From NCBI RefSeq assembly GCF_004345665.1, contig NZ_SLWR01000001.1, positions 744,001 to 808,000 of the forward strand: a stretch of DNA of 64,000 nt. The letters are read 5' to 3'. The translations under genes were made by a program, and so were the position numbers. The notes beneath the pieces are model-generated. The model saw only the letters and a program-made list of their open reading frames with translations. It had not been told where the DNA came from and searched no databases. Shown piece after piece: positions 18,825 to 27,594 of the stretch; positions within the stretch are counted from its first letter, which is position 1; every line of letters begins with the position of its first letter. Origin of the DNA: Kribbella antiqua (GTDB lineage Bacteria; Actinomycetota; Actinomycetes; Propionibacteriales; Kribbellaceae).

Positions 18825-19189
18825 GCTTGGTTCGTCCTCCAGCTCTCGGCATCGGTCAGGAGGTCGGTCAGCCGGGCCTTCAGGTCGCTCAGTTCCGCGA
18901 TCCGCTGATCCACTTCGGCGATCCGGGTGCGATACGCGGTCAGCGACGCCGGGCAGACATCCGCCCGCTCGTTGCCGGCCCGCAGGCACTCGATGAACGG
19001 ATACGTCTGCTCCGCGGTCAGTCCGAGACTGAGCAACGCCTTCACCTCACGTACGACGACCACGTCATCCTCGTCGTACGCGCGGTACCCGTTGGACTCC
19101 CGCCGGGGCTTCAGCAGCCCCTGCGACTCGTAATACCGCACCGCCTTGACCGTCACTCCTGCCTCGGCCGCCACATCGCTGATCCGCAT
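18821..19189 (-). CDS. MerR family transcriptional regulator
   Basis: 122 residues: a MerR winged HTH (ISDVAAEAGVTVKAVRYYES, 3-22) and a coiled-coil dimerisation helix toward the end. Two cysteines, Cys68 and Cys79, lie just beyond the DNA-binding domain where metal- or thiol-sensing MerR proteins hold their sensor residues. It is translationally coupled to the thioredoxin gene. A 22-bp dyad lies between its promoter elements, as expected for MerR control. Confidence 0.92.
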   Translation of the reverse strand: MRISDVAAEAGVTVKAVRYYESQGLLKPRRESNGYRAYDEDDVVVVREVKALLSLGLTAEQTYPFIECLRAGNERADVCPASLTAYRTRIAEVDQRIAELSDLKARLTDLLTDAESWRTNQA

Positions 19190-19207
19190 CCCGCCTCCTT
19201 CACCCCG

Positions 19208-19239
19208 ACGCTAAACCTTGCCCCCAGGGTCAAGGTCAA
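19208..19239 (-). promoter_or_regulatory. MerR-type promoter with operator in a long spacer
   Basis: Reading leftward, TTGACC (19239-19234) and TTAGCG/TAGCGT (19214-19208) are separated by 19-20 bp, the long spacer typical of MerR promoters. The spacer largely contains the dyad ACCTTG-N10-CAAGGT (19215-19236), a perfect inverted repeat with 6-bp arms. Confidence 0.7.
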
Positions 19240-19254
19240 GCCAGCATAGTCCGC

Positions 19255-19761
19255 ATGCTCCTCGGCAGCTTCCGTTCGCCAGACCTCGCCCCTCATGGTC
19301 GCGTCATCGAGCGAACCGCCGTCCGCGGCGTGCTGTTCCGGGGGCCGGAGTTGCTGCTGCTCGCGTCGCGTCACGGCGACTACAAGTTCCCCGGAGGCGG
19401 AGTTGAGCCGGGCGAGTCACACCCCGCGGCGGTGCGCCGGGAGTTCCGGGAGGAGTGCGGGCTGGTCGACGTCAGCGTGGGCCCAGGGCTCGGCTCGACG
19501 ATCGAGGAGGTGCCGGCGATCGAGCCGGCGTACGACATCTTCCGGATGACCTCGCACTACTTCCGCTGCTCGGGCGGTGCTTCTGGAGGCGTTCGCGAGT
19601 TGGAAGCGTACGAGGCTGAGCTGGAGCTGGTGCCGCGGTGGGTGACGGTGGATGAGGCGCTCGCGGCGAATCGAGCTGTGCAGGGCGGTGGAGTCGGAGT
19701 GATGCGCTGGCTCGTGCGGGAGACGGCCGTACTCGAGTGGCTGGCCGCTCAGGACACGTAG
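19255..19761 (+). CDS. Nudix hydrolase
   Basis: 168 residues with a full Nudix box: GGGVEPGE then REFREECGLV in the GX5EX7REUXEEXGU pattern. It hydrolyses a nucleoside diphosphate linked to another moiety; the substrate is not evident. It is divergent to merR, only 65 bases away, so the MerR operator could also affect it. Its 3' end overlaps the convergent nucleosidase gene by 13 bases. Confidence 0.9.
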   Translation: MLLGSFRSPDLAPHGRVIERTAVRGVLFRGPELLLLASRHGDYKFPGGGVEPGESHPAAVRREFREECGLVDVSVGPGLGSTIEEVPAIEPAYDIFRMTSHYFRCSGGASGGVRELEAYEAELELVPRWVTVDEALAANRAVQGGGVGVMRWLVRETAVLEWLAAQDT

Positions 19762-20297
19762 TCGGTGACCCACTCGCCGAGGATCTTGGCGCTGGCGTCG
19801 ACGAGGGCGGGCCAGTCGAGGGCGGTTTCATCGGCCGAGTCGGAGACGTGCTTGATGACGCGGACTGGTACGCCGAACTCGCGGCAGGCGTAGACGACGC
19901 CGTACGCCTCCATGTCGACCAAATGCGCCCGCTCCGCCAGCCGGGCCCGCACCACCGGGTCGGTGACGAACACATCCCCCGACGCCAGCACGGTCCCGTC
20001 ACCACCCTCGACCGGCAGCACCTCCTGCGGGTCGATCCCCAGCGCCCGGACCGCGTCCGCGTTGATGTCGTGGTTGATCACCTGCGACGGCAAATACACC
20101 CCCGCCATCCCATCCCGCAGCGCCCCCGTCGTGCCGATGTTCAAGACCACCAACCCGGCCGTGTCCCGCCCCGCCAAAGCCCGTGCGGTCGCCACCGCCG
20201 CCGCTGTTTTCCCAACGCCCGTAAGGACGACGGGCAGGTCGGCAGGAACGTACCGAGCCTCGGCGCGGATCGCGCTGACGATCAAGTAGCTGGTCAC
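19749..20297 (-). CDS. nucleosidase/phosphorylase-family protein (PNP_UDP_1)
   Basis: 182 residues, short for the PNP/MTAN superfamily (usually 220-250). VLTGVGKTAAAVATARAL and VVLNIGTTGALRDG match the phosphate/ribose region, and HLVDMEAYGVVYACREFGVP contains the substrate-binding Met-Glu. It probably cleaves the N-glycosidic bond of a nucleoside such as methylthioadenosine, S-adenosylhomocysteine or futalosine. Which of these is not decidable from sequence. Confidence 0.82.
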   Translation of the reverse strand: MTSYLIVSAIRAEARYVPADLPVVLTGVGKTAAAVATARALAGRDTAGLVVLNIGTTGALRDGMAGVYLPSQVINHDINADAVRALGIDPQEVLPVEGGDGTVLASGDVFVTDPVVRARLAERAHLVDMEAYGVVYACREFGVPVRVIKHVSDSADETALDWPALVDASAKILGEWVTDYVS

Positions 20298-20338
20298 CCG
20301 CCGAAGCGTAGTCGGCGGCCAACCCCGCCGTTGAACGA

Positions 20339-21220
20339 TCAGGGCAGGTTCACGTACTTCGCCAGGAATGACCGCGCCGATGGGGTGTCCATCCGGTAAG
20401 CGACGTTCGTCGCATAGCAGGGCGTGTCACCGGTGATCGTGGTCGCCGCGAGCACCAGTGTGCCGCCGAGTTCGACGAAGTTCGGGCCTCCCGAGTCGCC
20501 GTAACAGGCGCCACCGTTGCCCTGCGGCTCCGTCATGGCCAACCGGACCCAGGTCTTGTTCAACGCATCGAAGTCCACCGGCGCCTTCATCCGGACGCCG
20601 CCACCGGGATGCGTCTGCCCACCCGGACCTCTCGCGGCCTCCTGCGTGCCATAGCCGACGACCAGCCAGGATGCAGCATCCAGCGCGCGGCTGCCGAGCC
20701 GGTCCAACTGGCCTGCAGCCGGGAGCGTCGCGGGGGTGAAGCTCCAGACGTCGGCTGGATCTGTCGCGCGAGCCGCGAAGTCGATGACGCCGATGTCATG
20801 AGCGTCCGCGGATGTACCCGGGAACGCCGCGTCCTGGTGCGTGTCACCTTCGACCGCGTGGTGGTTCGCCACGAAGGCCGCCGCGGTCTGTGCAGGAGTC
20901 AGGCCCTGCGCCGCCGCGTCATCCAGGAGCGTCTGCACGTCCTGGTCGAGCGACACGTAGAACGTCGTACCAGCTGGCCAGTCGTCCGTGCAGTGAGCAG
21001 CGGTCAGGTAGGTGTCACGGTCAACCATCGTCCCGCTGCACACCCAGTCGAACCGGTCGGGTACGCCATCACCGGTGTTGTCCCACAGCGCCATGAACGC
21101 CCCGACCTCGGTCCGCTCAGGCGCCGGCGTCGCGTTGTAAGAGTTGATCGCCGCCGCCGGTGAGACCGACGTGCACACCGCGGCGGTGGTCGCGAGCAGG
21201 GCAAGAATCTTGGTCCTCAT
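20339..21220 (-). CDS. secreted trypsin-like serine protease (S1)
   Basis: 293 residues. A signal peptide (MRTKILALLATTAAVCTSVS...AAA) is followed by an S1 domain with catalytic His in LTAAHC, Asp in HDIGVID and Ser in CYGDSGGP. Cysteines flanking His and Ser can form the usual disulfides. The ATG at 21220 has GGGAGG upstream. An exported protease, probably for nutrition or wall protein processing. The 89-base gap to vapC holds nothing recognisable. Confidence 0.92.
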   Translation of the reverse strand: MRTKILALLATTAAVCTSVSPAAAINSYNATPAPERTEVGAFMALWDNTGDGVPDRFDWVCSGTMVDRDTYLTAAHCTDDWPAGTTFYVSLDQDVQTLLDDAAAQGLTPAQTAAAFVANHHAVEGDTHQDAAFPGTSADAHDIGVIDFAARATDPADVWSFTPATLPAAGQLDRLGSRALDAASWLVVGYGTQEAARGPGGQTHPGGGVRMKAPVDFDALNKTWVRLAMTEPQGNGGACYGDSGGPNFVELGGTLVLAATTITGDTPCYATNVAYRMDTPSARSFLAKYVNLP

Positions 21221-21309
21221 TGCGCCTCCCCAACCGCCCACCACCTTGGCGAGCGGGCTGCTGGCACCTTATGCCGCCCACCAACCCTTGAGAAGACGTG
21301 ACCTCACGA

Positions 21310-21732
21310 TCAGAGAGACCCCTTCGGCGCCACCCACTCCACCGGTTGCCCGGTGATCTTCGCGATCCGGTCGTAGTCCTCGTCGTAGTGCAAGACCGTC
21401 AGCCCAGCCAGCTCAGCGGTCGCGGCAATGATCAGGTCAGGCAGGCTGAAGTGCCGATGCTGACTCTTTTGCGCGAGCTCGCGATGCACCGCCATCGCAC
21501 GATCCATCGCCTCGCTGGTCACATCCACCCACCGCTGGCTGTGGAGTGCTCCCCACAAAGTCTCGTACCACTTTGGGTCGGGAGCGTTGTTCAAGTACTC
21601 GAGCGCCGCCATCTGACAGGCGGCCAGCCTGCCTTCGACGAGCAGCGATTGGAATCTCCGATAGACGTCGTCGGACCTCGACTGGTACACGTACACCGAC
21701 GTGTCGGCCAGGTACACGGCGCCTGCCATCAT
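21310..21732 (-). CDS. vapC: PIN domain ribonuclease toxin
   Basis: 140 residues with the acidic PIN site: Asp10 in LADTSV, a mid-chain Glu in ALEYLNN, Asp in LPDLIIAATA and Asp residues in DEDYDRIA. VapC toxins cleave RNA, often tRNA. ATG at 21732 overlaps the antitoxin stop (ATGA), a second ATG follows directly. Arrangement antitoxin first, toxin second is typical of vapBC. Confidence 0.93.
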   Translation of the reverse strand: MMAGAVYLADTSVYVYQSRSDDVYRRFQSLLVEGRLAACQMAALEYLNNAPDPKWYETLWGALHSQRWVDVTSEAMDRAMAVHRELAQKSQHRHFSLPDLIIAATAELAGLTVLHYDEDYDRIAKITGQPVEWVAPKGSL

Positions 21733-21983
21733 GCGCTGCGGTCCTCCCGAGCACGTTCTGCCAGCCCCTCGAGATCACGGCCGCCGCCGTACCGCCAAGC
21801 CTCGTCCGCGCCGGAGAAGTCCATCGGTGCGCTCGCAAAGATTTCGGCGATCTCCCGGCCCCGCCGCCGCACGGCGAGCTCTCGGAGGGCGCCATTGATC
21901 GTCTCGACCTTGCTGTCAGTGCCGAGCTCGGCACGAGCGGCCTCCAGCCACTCGTCGTTCACGTCCACGGAGATGCGCGTCAT
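21729..21983 (-). CDS. vapB: VapB-type antitoxin
   Basis: 84 residues. The start MTRISVDVNDEWLEAARAEL and SKVETINGALRELAVRRR give a ribbon-helix-helix domain; the rest is a flexible acidic/aromatic arm (DFSGADEAWRYGG) that would wrap the VapC toxin. Minus-strand TAAAGT at 21996-21991 lies seven bases from the ATG, so the operon mRNA is probably leaderless. The pair sits at the right end of the accessory stretch between the DUF4081 GNAT gene and ispG. Confidence 0.9.
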   Translation of the reverse strand: MTRISVDVNDEWLEAARAELGTDSKVETINGALRELAVRRRGREIAEIFASAPMDFSGADEAWRYGGGRDLEGLAERAREDRSA

Positions 21984-22092
21984 GGCATCGACTTTACACC
22001 AGGAAGAACGTCAACGCTGCACCAAAATCAATGCGTGCGTAGCACCAGAATCTCCTGCAATGAGACACCGAGTCGACGTGGGTGCTGGTGCC

Positions 22093-23244
22093 TCAGCTGA
22101 CGGTGACGGTGGGTTCGCCGGGTTCGGCAGTCTCGCCCATTTCTTCGGCTATGCGGAGGGCTTCTTCGACCAGGGTTTCCACGATGGCGGACTCAGGGAC
22201 GGTTTTGATGACCTCGCCCTTGACGAAGATCTGGCCCTTGCCGTTGCCGGAGGCGACGCCGAGGTCGGCTTCGCGGGCCTCGCCGGGGCCGTTCACGACG
22301 CAGCCCATGACGGCGACGCGGAGCGGGACCTCCATGCCCTCGAGGCCGGCGGTGACCTGCTCGGCCAGGGTGTAGACGTCGACCTGGGCGCGGCCGCAGG
22401 ACGGGCAGGAGACGATCTCCAGCTTCCGCTCCCGCAGGTTCAGCGACTGCAGGATCTGCAGGCCGACCTTGACCTCCTCGACCGGCGGTGCGGACAGCGA
22501 GACGCGGATCGTGTCGCCGATCCCCTTCGACAGCAGCGCGCCGAACGCGACCGCGGACTTGATCGTGCCCTGGAACGCCGGCCCGGCCTCGGTCACGCCG
22601 AGGTGCAGCGGCCAGTCTCCCGCCTCGGACAGGAGCTCGTACGCGCGCACCATCACGACCGGGTCGTTGTGCTTGACCGAAATCTTGAAGTCGTGGAAGT
22701 CGTGCTCCTCGAACAGCGACGCCTCCCAGACGGCCGACTCGACCAGCGCCTCGGGCGTCGCCTTGCCGTACTTCTGCAGCAGCCGGGGATCCAGCGAGCC
22801 GGCGTTCACACCGATCCGGATCGACGTACCGTGGTCCTTCGCCGCGGCCGCGATCTCCTTCACCTGGTCGTCGAACTTGCGGATGTTGCCCGGGTTCACC
22901 CGGACCGCCGCGCAGCCGGCCTCGATCGCGGCGAACACGTACTTCGGCTGGAAGTGGATGTCGGCGATCACCGGGATCTGCGAGTGCCGCGCGATCTCCG
23001 GCAGCGCGTCCGCGTCGTCCTGCGACGGGCACGCGACCCGGACGATGTCACAGCCGGCCGCGGTCAGCTCCGCGATCTGCTGCAGCGTGGTGTTGACGTC
23101 CGCGGTCAGCGTCGTGGTCATCGACTGCACCGACACCGGCGCGTCCCCGCCGACCAGCACCTTGCCCACCTTGATCTGGCGGGTCTTGCGGCGGGGGGCG
23201 AGGGTCGGCGGCGGCAGCGCGGGCATGCCCAGGTTGATGCTCAT
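22093..23244 (-). CDS. ispG: 4-hydroxy-3-methylbut-2-en-1-yl diphosphate synthase
   Basis: 383 residues. Penultimate enzyme of the MEP isoprenoid pathway, reducing MEcPP to HMBPP with a 4Fe-4S cluster; the cluster cysteines are in SCPSCGR and [11 protein letters not shown]. The N-terminal TIM barrel shows [15 protein letters not shown] and ADIHFQPKY. It lies 12 bases after rip1 and completes the dxr-rip1-ispG operon. Confidence 0.97.
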   Translation of the reverse strand: MSINLGMPALPPPTLAPRRKTRQIKVGKVLVGGDAPVSVQSMTTTLTADVNTTLQQIAELTAAGCDIVRVACPSQDDADALPEIARHSQIPVIADIHFQPKYVFAAIEAGCAAVRVNPGNIRKFDDQVKEIAAAAKDHGTSIRIGVNAGSLDPRLLQKYGKATPEALVESAVWEASLFEEHDFHDFKISVKHNDPVVMVRAYELLSEAGDWPLHLGVTEAGPAFQGTIKSAVAFGALLSKGIGDTIRVSLSAPPVEEVKVGLQILQSLNLRERKLEIVSCPSCGRAQVDVYTLAEQVTAGLEGMEVPLRVAVMGCVVNGPGEAREADLGVASGNGKGQIFVKGEVIKTVPESAIVETLVEEALRIAEEMGETAEPGEPTVTVS

Positions 23245-23256
23245 CTGTCCTTCGAG

Positions 23257-24567
23257 TTATCCGTTGAAGAGTTTGATCGGGTTCACGATGTCGGCGATGA
23301 CGAGCAGGACGCCCATCACCACAATGACGCTGGCCGCCACGTACGCGATCGGCAGCAGCTTGGCCACGTCGACGTACCCGGGGTCGGGCCGGTGGAACAG
23401 CTTGGCGAAGCCGCGCCGGATGCCCTCCCAGATCGCGCCGGCCATGTGGCCGCCGTCCAGCGGTAGCAGCGGGATGAAGTTGAACAGGGCCAGGAACAGG
23501 TTCAGTGAGGCGAGCAGCGAGACCAGGAACGCGATCCGCTGGCCGCCAGTGAGCGACTGGTTCGAGGCGATCTCGCCGGCCACCCGGCTGGCGCCGACGA
23601 CGCTCATCGGGCTGTCCTCGTCACGGTCGCCGCCGACGATCGACTTGGCCACGCCGACCAGCTTCTCCGGGAAGTTGCCGAGCGCCTTCACCGTCGCGAC
23701 GGTCAGCTCGCCCATCCGGCTGACGGCGAAGCCGAAGTCCTGCCGCTCCACCTTCATCACCGGCGAGACACCGAGGAACCCGACGGACACGATCTTGTCC
23801 GAGCCGGCCTCCTCGGGCACCTGGTTGATGATCGTGTGCGTCTCCAGCGTCTGCTGCTGGCCGTTGCGCTCGACAACGATCGTGGCGGGCTTGTCGGTGT
23901 TTGCCCGGATCAGCGGGGTCAGCTGGTCCCAGCTGGTGATCTGGGTGCCGTTGAAGGACACGATCTTGTCACCGACCTGGAACCCGGCGTCCTTCGCCGG
24001 CGACACCTTGTCACCCGGCTCGCACTTGCGGTCCGCGGTCGCCTGCGAGGCCGGGATGACGCAGTCGGTGACGGTCGACACAGTCGTCTGCGCGACGTTG
24101 GCGCCGTACAGCATGAAGAGGCCTGCGAACAGCAGGAAGGCGATGGCGACGTTGACCAGCGGTCCGGAGGCCATCACGATCAGCTTCTTCCACCACACCT
24201 TCTGGTAGAACAGCCGGCCGTTGTCCTCCGGCGCGATCGTCTCGTACTCCGCGGTCCGCGCGTTCTCCACCATCGACTGGATCGGGCCGGTGTTGGCCTT
24301 GCGGACCTTGTTCGGGTCCTGGCCCTTGGCCGGCGGCATCATGCCGATGATCCGGACGTATCCACCGGCCGGGATCAGCTTGATGCCGTACTCCGTCTCA
24401 CCGCGCTTGGTGGACCAGATCGTCCGGCCGAACCCGACGAAGAACTGGGTGACCTTCATCCCGAAGGCCTTCGCCGGCAGCATGTGGCCGAGTTCGTGCA
24501 ACGCGACCGAGACCAGGATGCCGGCCACGAACAGCACGATGCCGATGAAAGTGAGAAGCGCGGTCAT
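23257..24567 (-). CDS. rip1: site-2 intramembrane zinc metalloprotease (Rip1/RseP family)
   Basis: 436 residues, M50 family. The zinc motif HELGH is at 24-28 in the first membrane segment, a PDZ domain occupies the middle (PAKDAGFQVGDKIVSFNG), and NFIPLLPLDGGH near the C-terminus supplies the third ligand. It cleaves membrane-embedded substrates such as anti-sigma factors. ATG overlaps the dxr stop (ATGA). The order dxr-rip1-ispG is conserved in actinobacteria. Confidence 0.96.
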   Translation of the reverse strand: MTALLTFIGIVLFVAGILVSVALHELGHMLPAKAFGMKVTQFFVGFGRTIWSTKRGETEYGIKLIPAGGYVRIIGMMPPAKGQDPNKVRKANTGPIQSMVENARTAEYETIAPEDNGRLFYQKVWWKKLIVMASGPLVNVAIAFLLFAGLFMLYGANVAQTTVSTVTDCVIPASQATADRKCEPGDKVSPAKDAGFQVGDKIVSFNGTQITSWDQLTPLIRANTDKPATIVVERNGQQQTLETHTIINQVPEEAGSDKIVSVGFLGVSPVMKVERQDFGFAVSRMGELTVATVKALGNFPEKLVGVAKSIVGGDRDEDSPMSVVGASRVAGEIASNQSLTGGQRIAFLVSLLASLNLFLALFNFIPLLPLDGGHMAGAIWEGIRRGFAKLFHRPDPGYVDVAKLLPIAYVAASVIVVMGVLLVIADIVNPIKLFNG

Positions 24568-25784
24568 GCCTTCGTGGTCTCCTGTACGCCGGTAAGTTCA
24601 CGGGCCCGCGCGCGGGCCCAGCTGTCCGCCGCGAGTACGTCGTCGATGGACAGCTCCTCGTACGAGGGTACGTCGTGATCGGTCACCACCCGGGCCACCG
24701 TGTCGACGATCGCGAGGAACGGCAGCCTGCCGTCCCGGAACGCCTGGACGCAGACCTCGTTCGCGGCGTTGAACACGGCCGGAGCGGTGCCGCCGCGGGT
24801 CCCGGCCTCGCGGGCCAGCTGGACCGACGGGAACGCCTCGTGGTCGAGCGGGAGGAACTGCCAATTGCTCGCCTCGGCCCAGTTCCACGGCGGCGACGCG
24901 TCCGGTATCCGGTCGGGCCAGCCAAGACCGAGCGCGATCGGGAGCGTCATCGTCGGCGGCGACACCTGAGCCAGGGTCGACCCGTCGTAGAACTCCACCA
25001 TCGAGTGCACCGCCTGCTGCGGGTGTACGACGACGTCCACCCGCTCCATCGGGATGCCGAACAGCAGGTGCGCCTCGATCAGCTCCAGGCCCTTGTTCAC
25101 CAAGGTGGCCGAGTTGATCGTGACGACCGGGCCCATCGCGAAGTTCGGGTGGGCAAGGGCTTGCTCGACCGTGACGTCCTCGAGGGTGTGCCGCGGCCGG
25201 CCCAGGAACGGACCGCCACTCGCGGTGAGCAGGAGCTTGCGGACCTCGTCGGCCGAGCCGCCGCGCAGACATTGCGCGATCGCACTGTGCTCGGAGTCGA
25301 CCGGGACGATCTGACCGGGCTTGACCCTGCGGGTGACCAGCGGGCCGCCGATCACCAGCGACTCCTTGTTGGCCAGAGCCAGGGTGTTGCCGGCATCGAG
25401 AGCGGCGAGCGTCGGCCGCAACCCGACCGACCCGTTGATGCCGTTGAGAACCACGTCACACGGCATCGCGGCGATCTCGCTGGACGCGTCCGGGCCGGTG
25501 AGGATCTTCGGGATCCGGAACTCGCCCTGCGCGTAGCCCTTCCGCTTCGCCTCGGCGTAGAACGCGAGCTGGAGATCCTGGGCGACCGTGGCCTTCGCGA
25601 CCGCGACGACCTCGACGCCGTACTCGAGCGCCTGCTCGGCGAGCAGGGCGACGTTGTCGCCGCCGGCCGAGATCGCGAGCACCCGGAACCGGTCACGGTT
25701 CCGGCCGATCAGCTCCAGCGCCTGCGTGCCGACAGAGCCGGTCGACCCGAGGATGACGACGGTTCGCGGATTCACGTCGGCCAT
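24564..25784 (-). CDS. dxr: 1-deoxy-D-xylulose 5-phosphate reductoisomerase
   Basis: 406 residues, the committed step of the MEP pathway (DXP to MEP with NADPH). NADPH-binding GSTGSVG at 13-19, catalytic region VPVDSEHSAIAQCL, SATLVNKGLELIEAH and VVVHPQQAVHSMVEF. The frame continues upstream across the divergent gene, but the ATG at 25784 (MADVNPRT) gives the normal family length. First gene of dxr-rip1-ispG. Confidence 0.97.
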   Translation of the reverse strand: MADVNPRTVVILGSTGSVGTQALELIGRNRDRFRVLAISAGGDNVALLAEQALEYGVEVVAVAKATVAQDLQLAFYAEAKRKGYAQGEFRIPKILTGPDASSEIAAMPCDVVLNGINGSVGLRPTLAALDAGNTLALANKESLVIGGPLVTRRVKPGQIVPVDSEHSAIAQCLRGGSADEVRKLLLTASGGPFLGRPRHTLEDVTVEQALAHPNFAMGPVVTINSATLVNKGLELIEAHLLFGIPMERVDVVVHPQQAVHSMVEFYDGSTLAQVSPPTMTLPIALGLGWPDRIPDASPPWNWAEASNWQFLPLDHEAFPSVQLAREAGTRGGTAPAVFNAANEVCVQAFRDGRLPFLAIVDTVARVVTDHDVPSYEELSIDDVLAADSWARARARELTGVQETTKA

Positions 25785-25832
25785 TGTCCCAGGTGAACAC
25801 CCATGGTGACGATTCGCAGTACCTTTGGGGGC

Positions 25833-26411
25833 ATGAGTCTGGAGCAGCCGCCGCCCATGCCTCGGGCCTCGGACAACGACCGCGAGCGCGCCGCCGCCGT
25901 GGTCCAGGAAGCACACAGTGATGGCCGGCTGGATTTCGAGGAGCTGGACGAGCGTCTGACCCAGATCTACTCGGCCAAGACCCAGTTGGAGCTGCGCAAC
26001 GCGACGGCCGACCTGGTGCCGGTGCGGTCCGGCAGCAATGCGGCCGAGGTGGTGATCCGGGCCAAGCACAGTGCGCAGAAACGTGAGGGCGCCTGGCAGG
26101 TGCCGGAGCGCGTCGTCGCGACGGCCGAGCACTCGTCGCTGCGCCTCGACTTCACCGACGCGGTGGTCCGCTGGCCGGAGATCGAGGTGAGCGCGGATAT
26201 CCAGCACAGCTCGATCGTGATGATCGTGCCGCCGGGCTGGTCGGTCTCCATCGACGACGTGGAGCTGTCCCACGGCTCGTCCAAGAACAAGACCACCGCT
26301 GCCGCCCCCAACGGCGTCCACCTGCGCGTCACCGGCCGCGCCAAGCACAGCTCCTTCGTCGTCCGCCACCCCCGCAAACGCCACTGGTGGTGGCCCTGGT
26401 ACCGGAAGTAG
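25833..26411 (+). CDS. DUF1707 domain protein
   Basis: 192 residues. RASDNDRERAAAVVQEAHSD and the following GRLDFEELDERL make a clear DUF1707 domain (residues about 13-60), typical of actinobacterial envelope or regulatory proteins. The remainder is beta-rich with three similar KHSS/EHSS/QHSS strands (residues about 80, 103, 129, 178), resembling the cell wall-active LiaF-like fold. It ends in a basic, tryptophan-rich tail that may touch the membrane. ATG at 25833 with GGGGG upstream. Role unknown. Confidence 0.82.
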   Translation: MSLEQPPPMPRASDNDRERAAAVVQEAHSDGRLDFEELDERLTQIYSAKTQLELRNATADLVPVRSGSNAAEVVIRAKHSAQKREGAWQVPERVVATAEHSSLRLDFTDAVVRWPEIEVSADIQHSSIVMIVPPGWSVSIDDVELSHGSSKNKTTAAAPNGVHLRVTGRAKHSSFVVRHPRKRHWWWPWYRK

Positions 26412-26430
26412 CACGGGATAGCGTGAGGCC

Positions 26431-27594
26431 ATGACGGCTTCTCTGGATCTGGTGGATGTCGACTCCTTGCTGAGCGAGGAGGAGGTTGATGTCCGGGCGG
26501 CGGCTCGGCGGTTCGCGGATGAGCGGTTGCGGCCATCGTTGCCGGAGTGGTTCGAGTCGGCGACGATCCCGGCGCGGGAGCTGGCCAAGGAGCTGGGGGC
26601 GCTCGGGTTCCTCGGGATGCATCTCACCGGGTACGGCTGTGCCGGCCTCGGCCCGGTCGCCTACGGGCTCGCCTGTCTGGAGATCGAGGCGGCCGACTCC
26701 GGCATGCGTTCGCTGGTGTCGGTGCAGGGATCGCTGGCGATGTACGCGATCTGGAAGTACGGCAGCGAAGAGCAGAAGAACGAGTGGCTCCCGCGGATGT
26801 CCGCGGGTGAGGCGATCGGCTGCTTCGGGCTGACCGAGCCGGACTTCGGCTCGAACCCGGCCGGGATGCGCACCAACGCCCGCCGCGACGGCGACGACTG
26901 GGTGCTCAACGGCTCGAAGATGTGGATCACCAACGGTTCCGTCGCCGATGTCGCGGTCGTCTGGGCCCGGACCGACGACGGTGTGCGCGGCTTCGTCGTA
27001 CCGACATCGACGCCTGGCTTCTCGGCGCCGGAGATCACCCGGAAGATGTCGCTGCGTGCGTCGGTCACGTCGGAGCTGGTGCTGGACGACGTACGGCTGC
27101 CGGCGTCCGCTCTGCTTCCTTTGGCGCAGGGCCTGTCCGGCCCGCTCGGGTGTCTCAATGAAGCGCGCTTCGGCATCATCTTCGGCGCGATGGGTGCCGC
27201 GCGGGACTGCCTGGAGACGGCGATCGCCTACGCCGGTGAGCGCGTGGTGTTCGACAAGCCGCTGTCGGCCTACCAGCTGACCCAGGCGAAGTTCGCCGAC
27301 ATGGCAGTGGAGCTGAACAAGGGCATCCTGCTCGCGGTTCACCTCGGCCGGCTGAAGGAGAAGGGCACGCTCCGGCCCGAGCAGGTCAGCGTCGGCAAAC
27401 TCAACAACGTCCGCGAGGCCATCGCAATCGCTCGCGAGTGCCGCACGATCCTCGCGGCCAACGGCATCAGCGGCGAGTACCCGATCATGCGCCACGCCAA
27501 CAACCTCGAGTCCGTCCTCACCTACGAGGGCACCTCCGAGGTCCACCAGCTCGTCATCGGCCAATCCCTCACCGGCCACGCCGCCTTCCGCTGA
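26431..27594 (+). CDS. gcdH: acyl-CoA dehydrogenase, glutaryl-CoA dehydrogenase type
   Basis: 387 residues, FAD-dependent. Signatures: SVQGSLAMYAIWKYGSEEQK and CFGLTEPDFGSNPAGM as in glutaryl-CoA dehydrogenases, MWITNGSVAD, NEARFGIIFGAMG, and the catalytic Glu in LTYEGTSEVHQLVIG. GCDHs turn glutaryl-CoA into crotonyl-CoA in lysine and tryptophan breakdown. It starts 19 bases after DUF1707 and its TGA overlaps the next ATG (TGATG). Confidence 0.88.
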   Translation: MTASLDLVDVDSLLSEEEVDVRAAARRFADERLRPSLPEWFESATIPARELAKELGALGFLGMHLTGYGCAGLGPVAYGLACLEIEAADSGMRSLVSVQGSLAMYAIWKYGSEEQKNEWLPRMSAGEAIGCFGLTEPDFGSNPAGMRTNARRDGDDWVLNGSKMWITNGSVADVAVVWARTDDGVRGFVVPTSTPGFSAPEITRKMSLRASVTSELVLDDVRLPASALLPLAQGLSGPLGCLNEARFGIIFGAMGAARDCLETAIAYAGERVVFDKPLSAYQLTQAKFADMAVELNKGILLAVHLGRLKEKGTLRPEQVSVGKLNNVREAIAIARECRTILAANGISGEYPIMRHANNLESVLTYEGTSEVHQLVIGQSLTGHAAFR

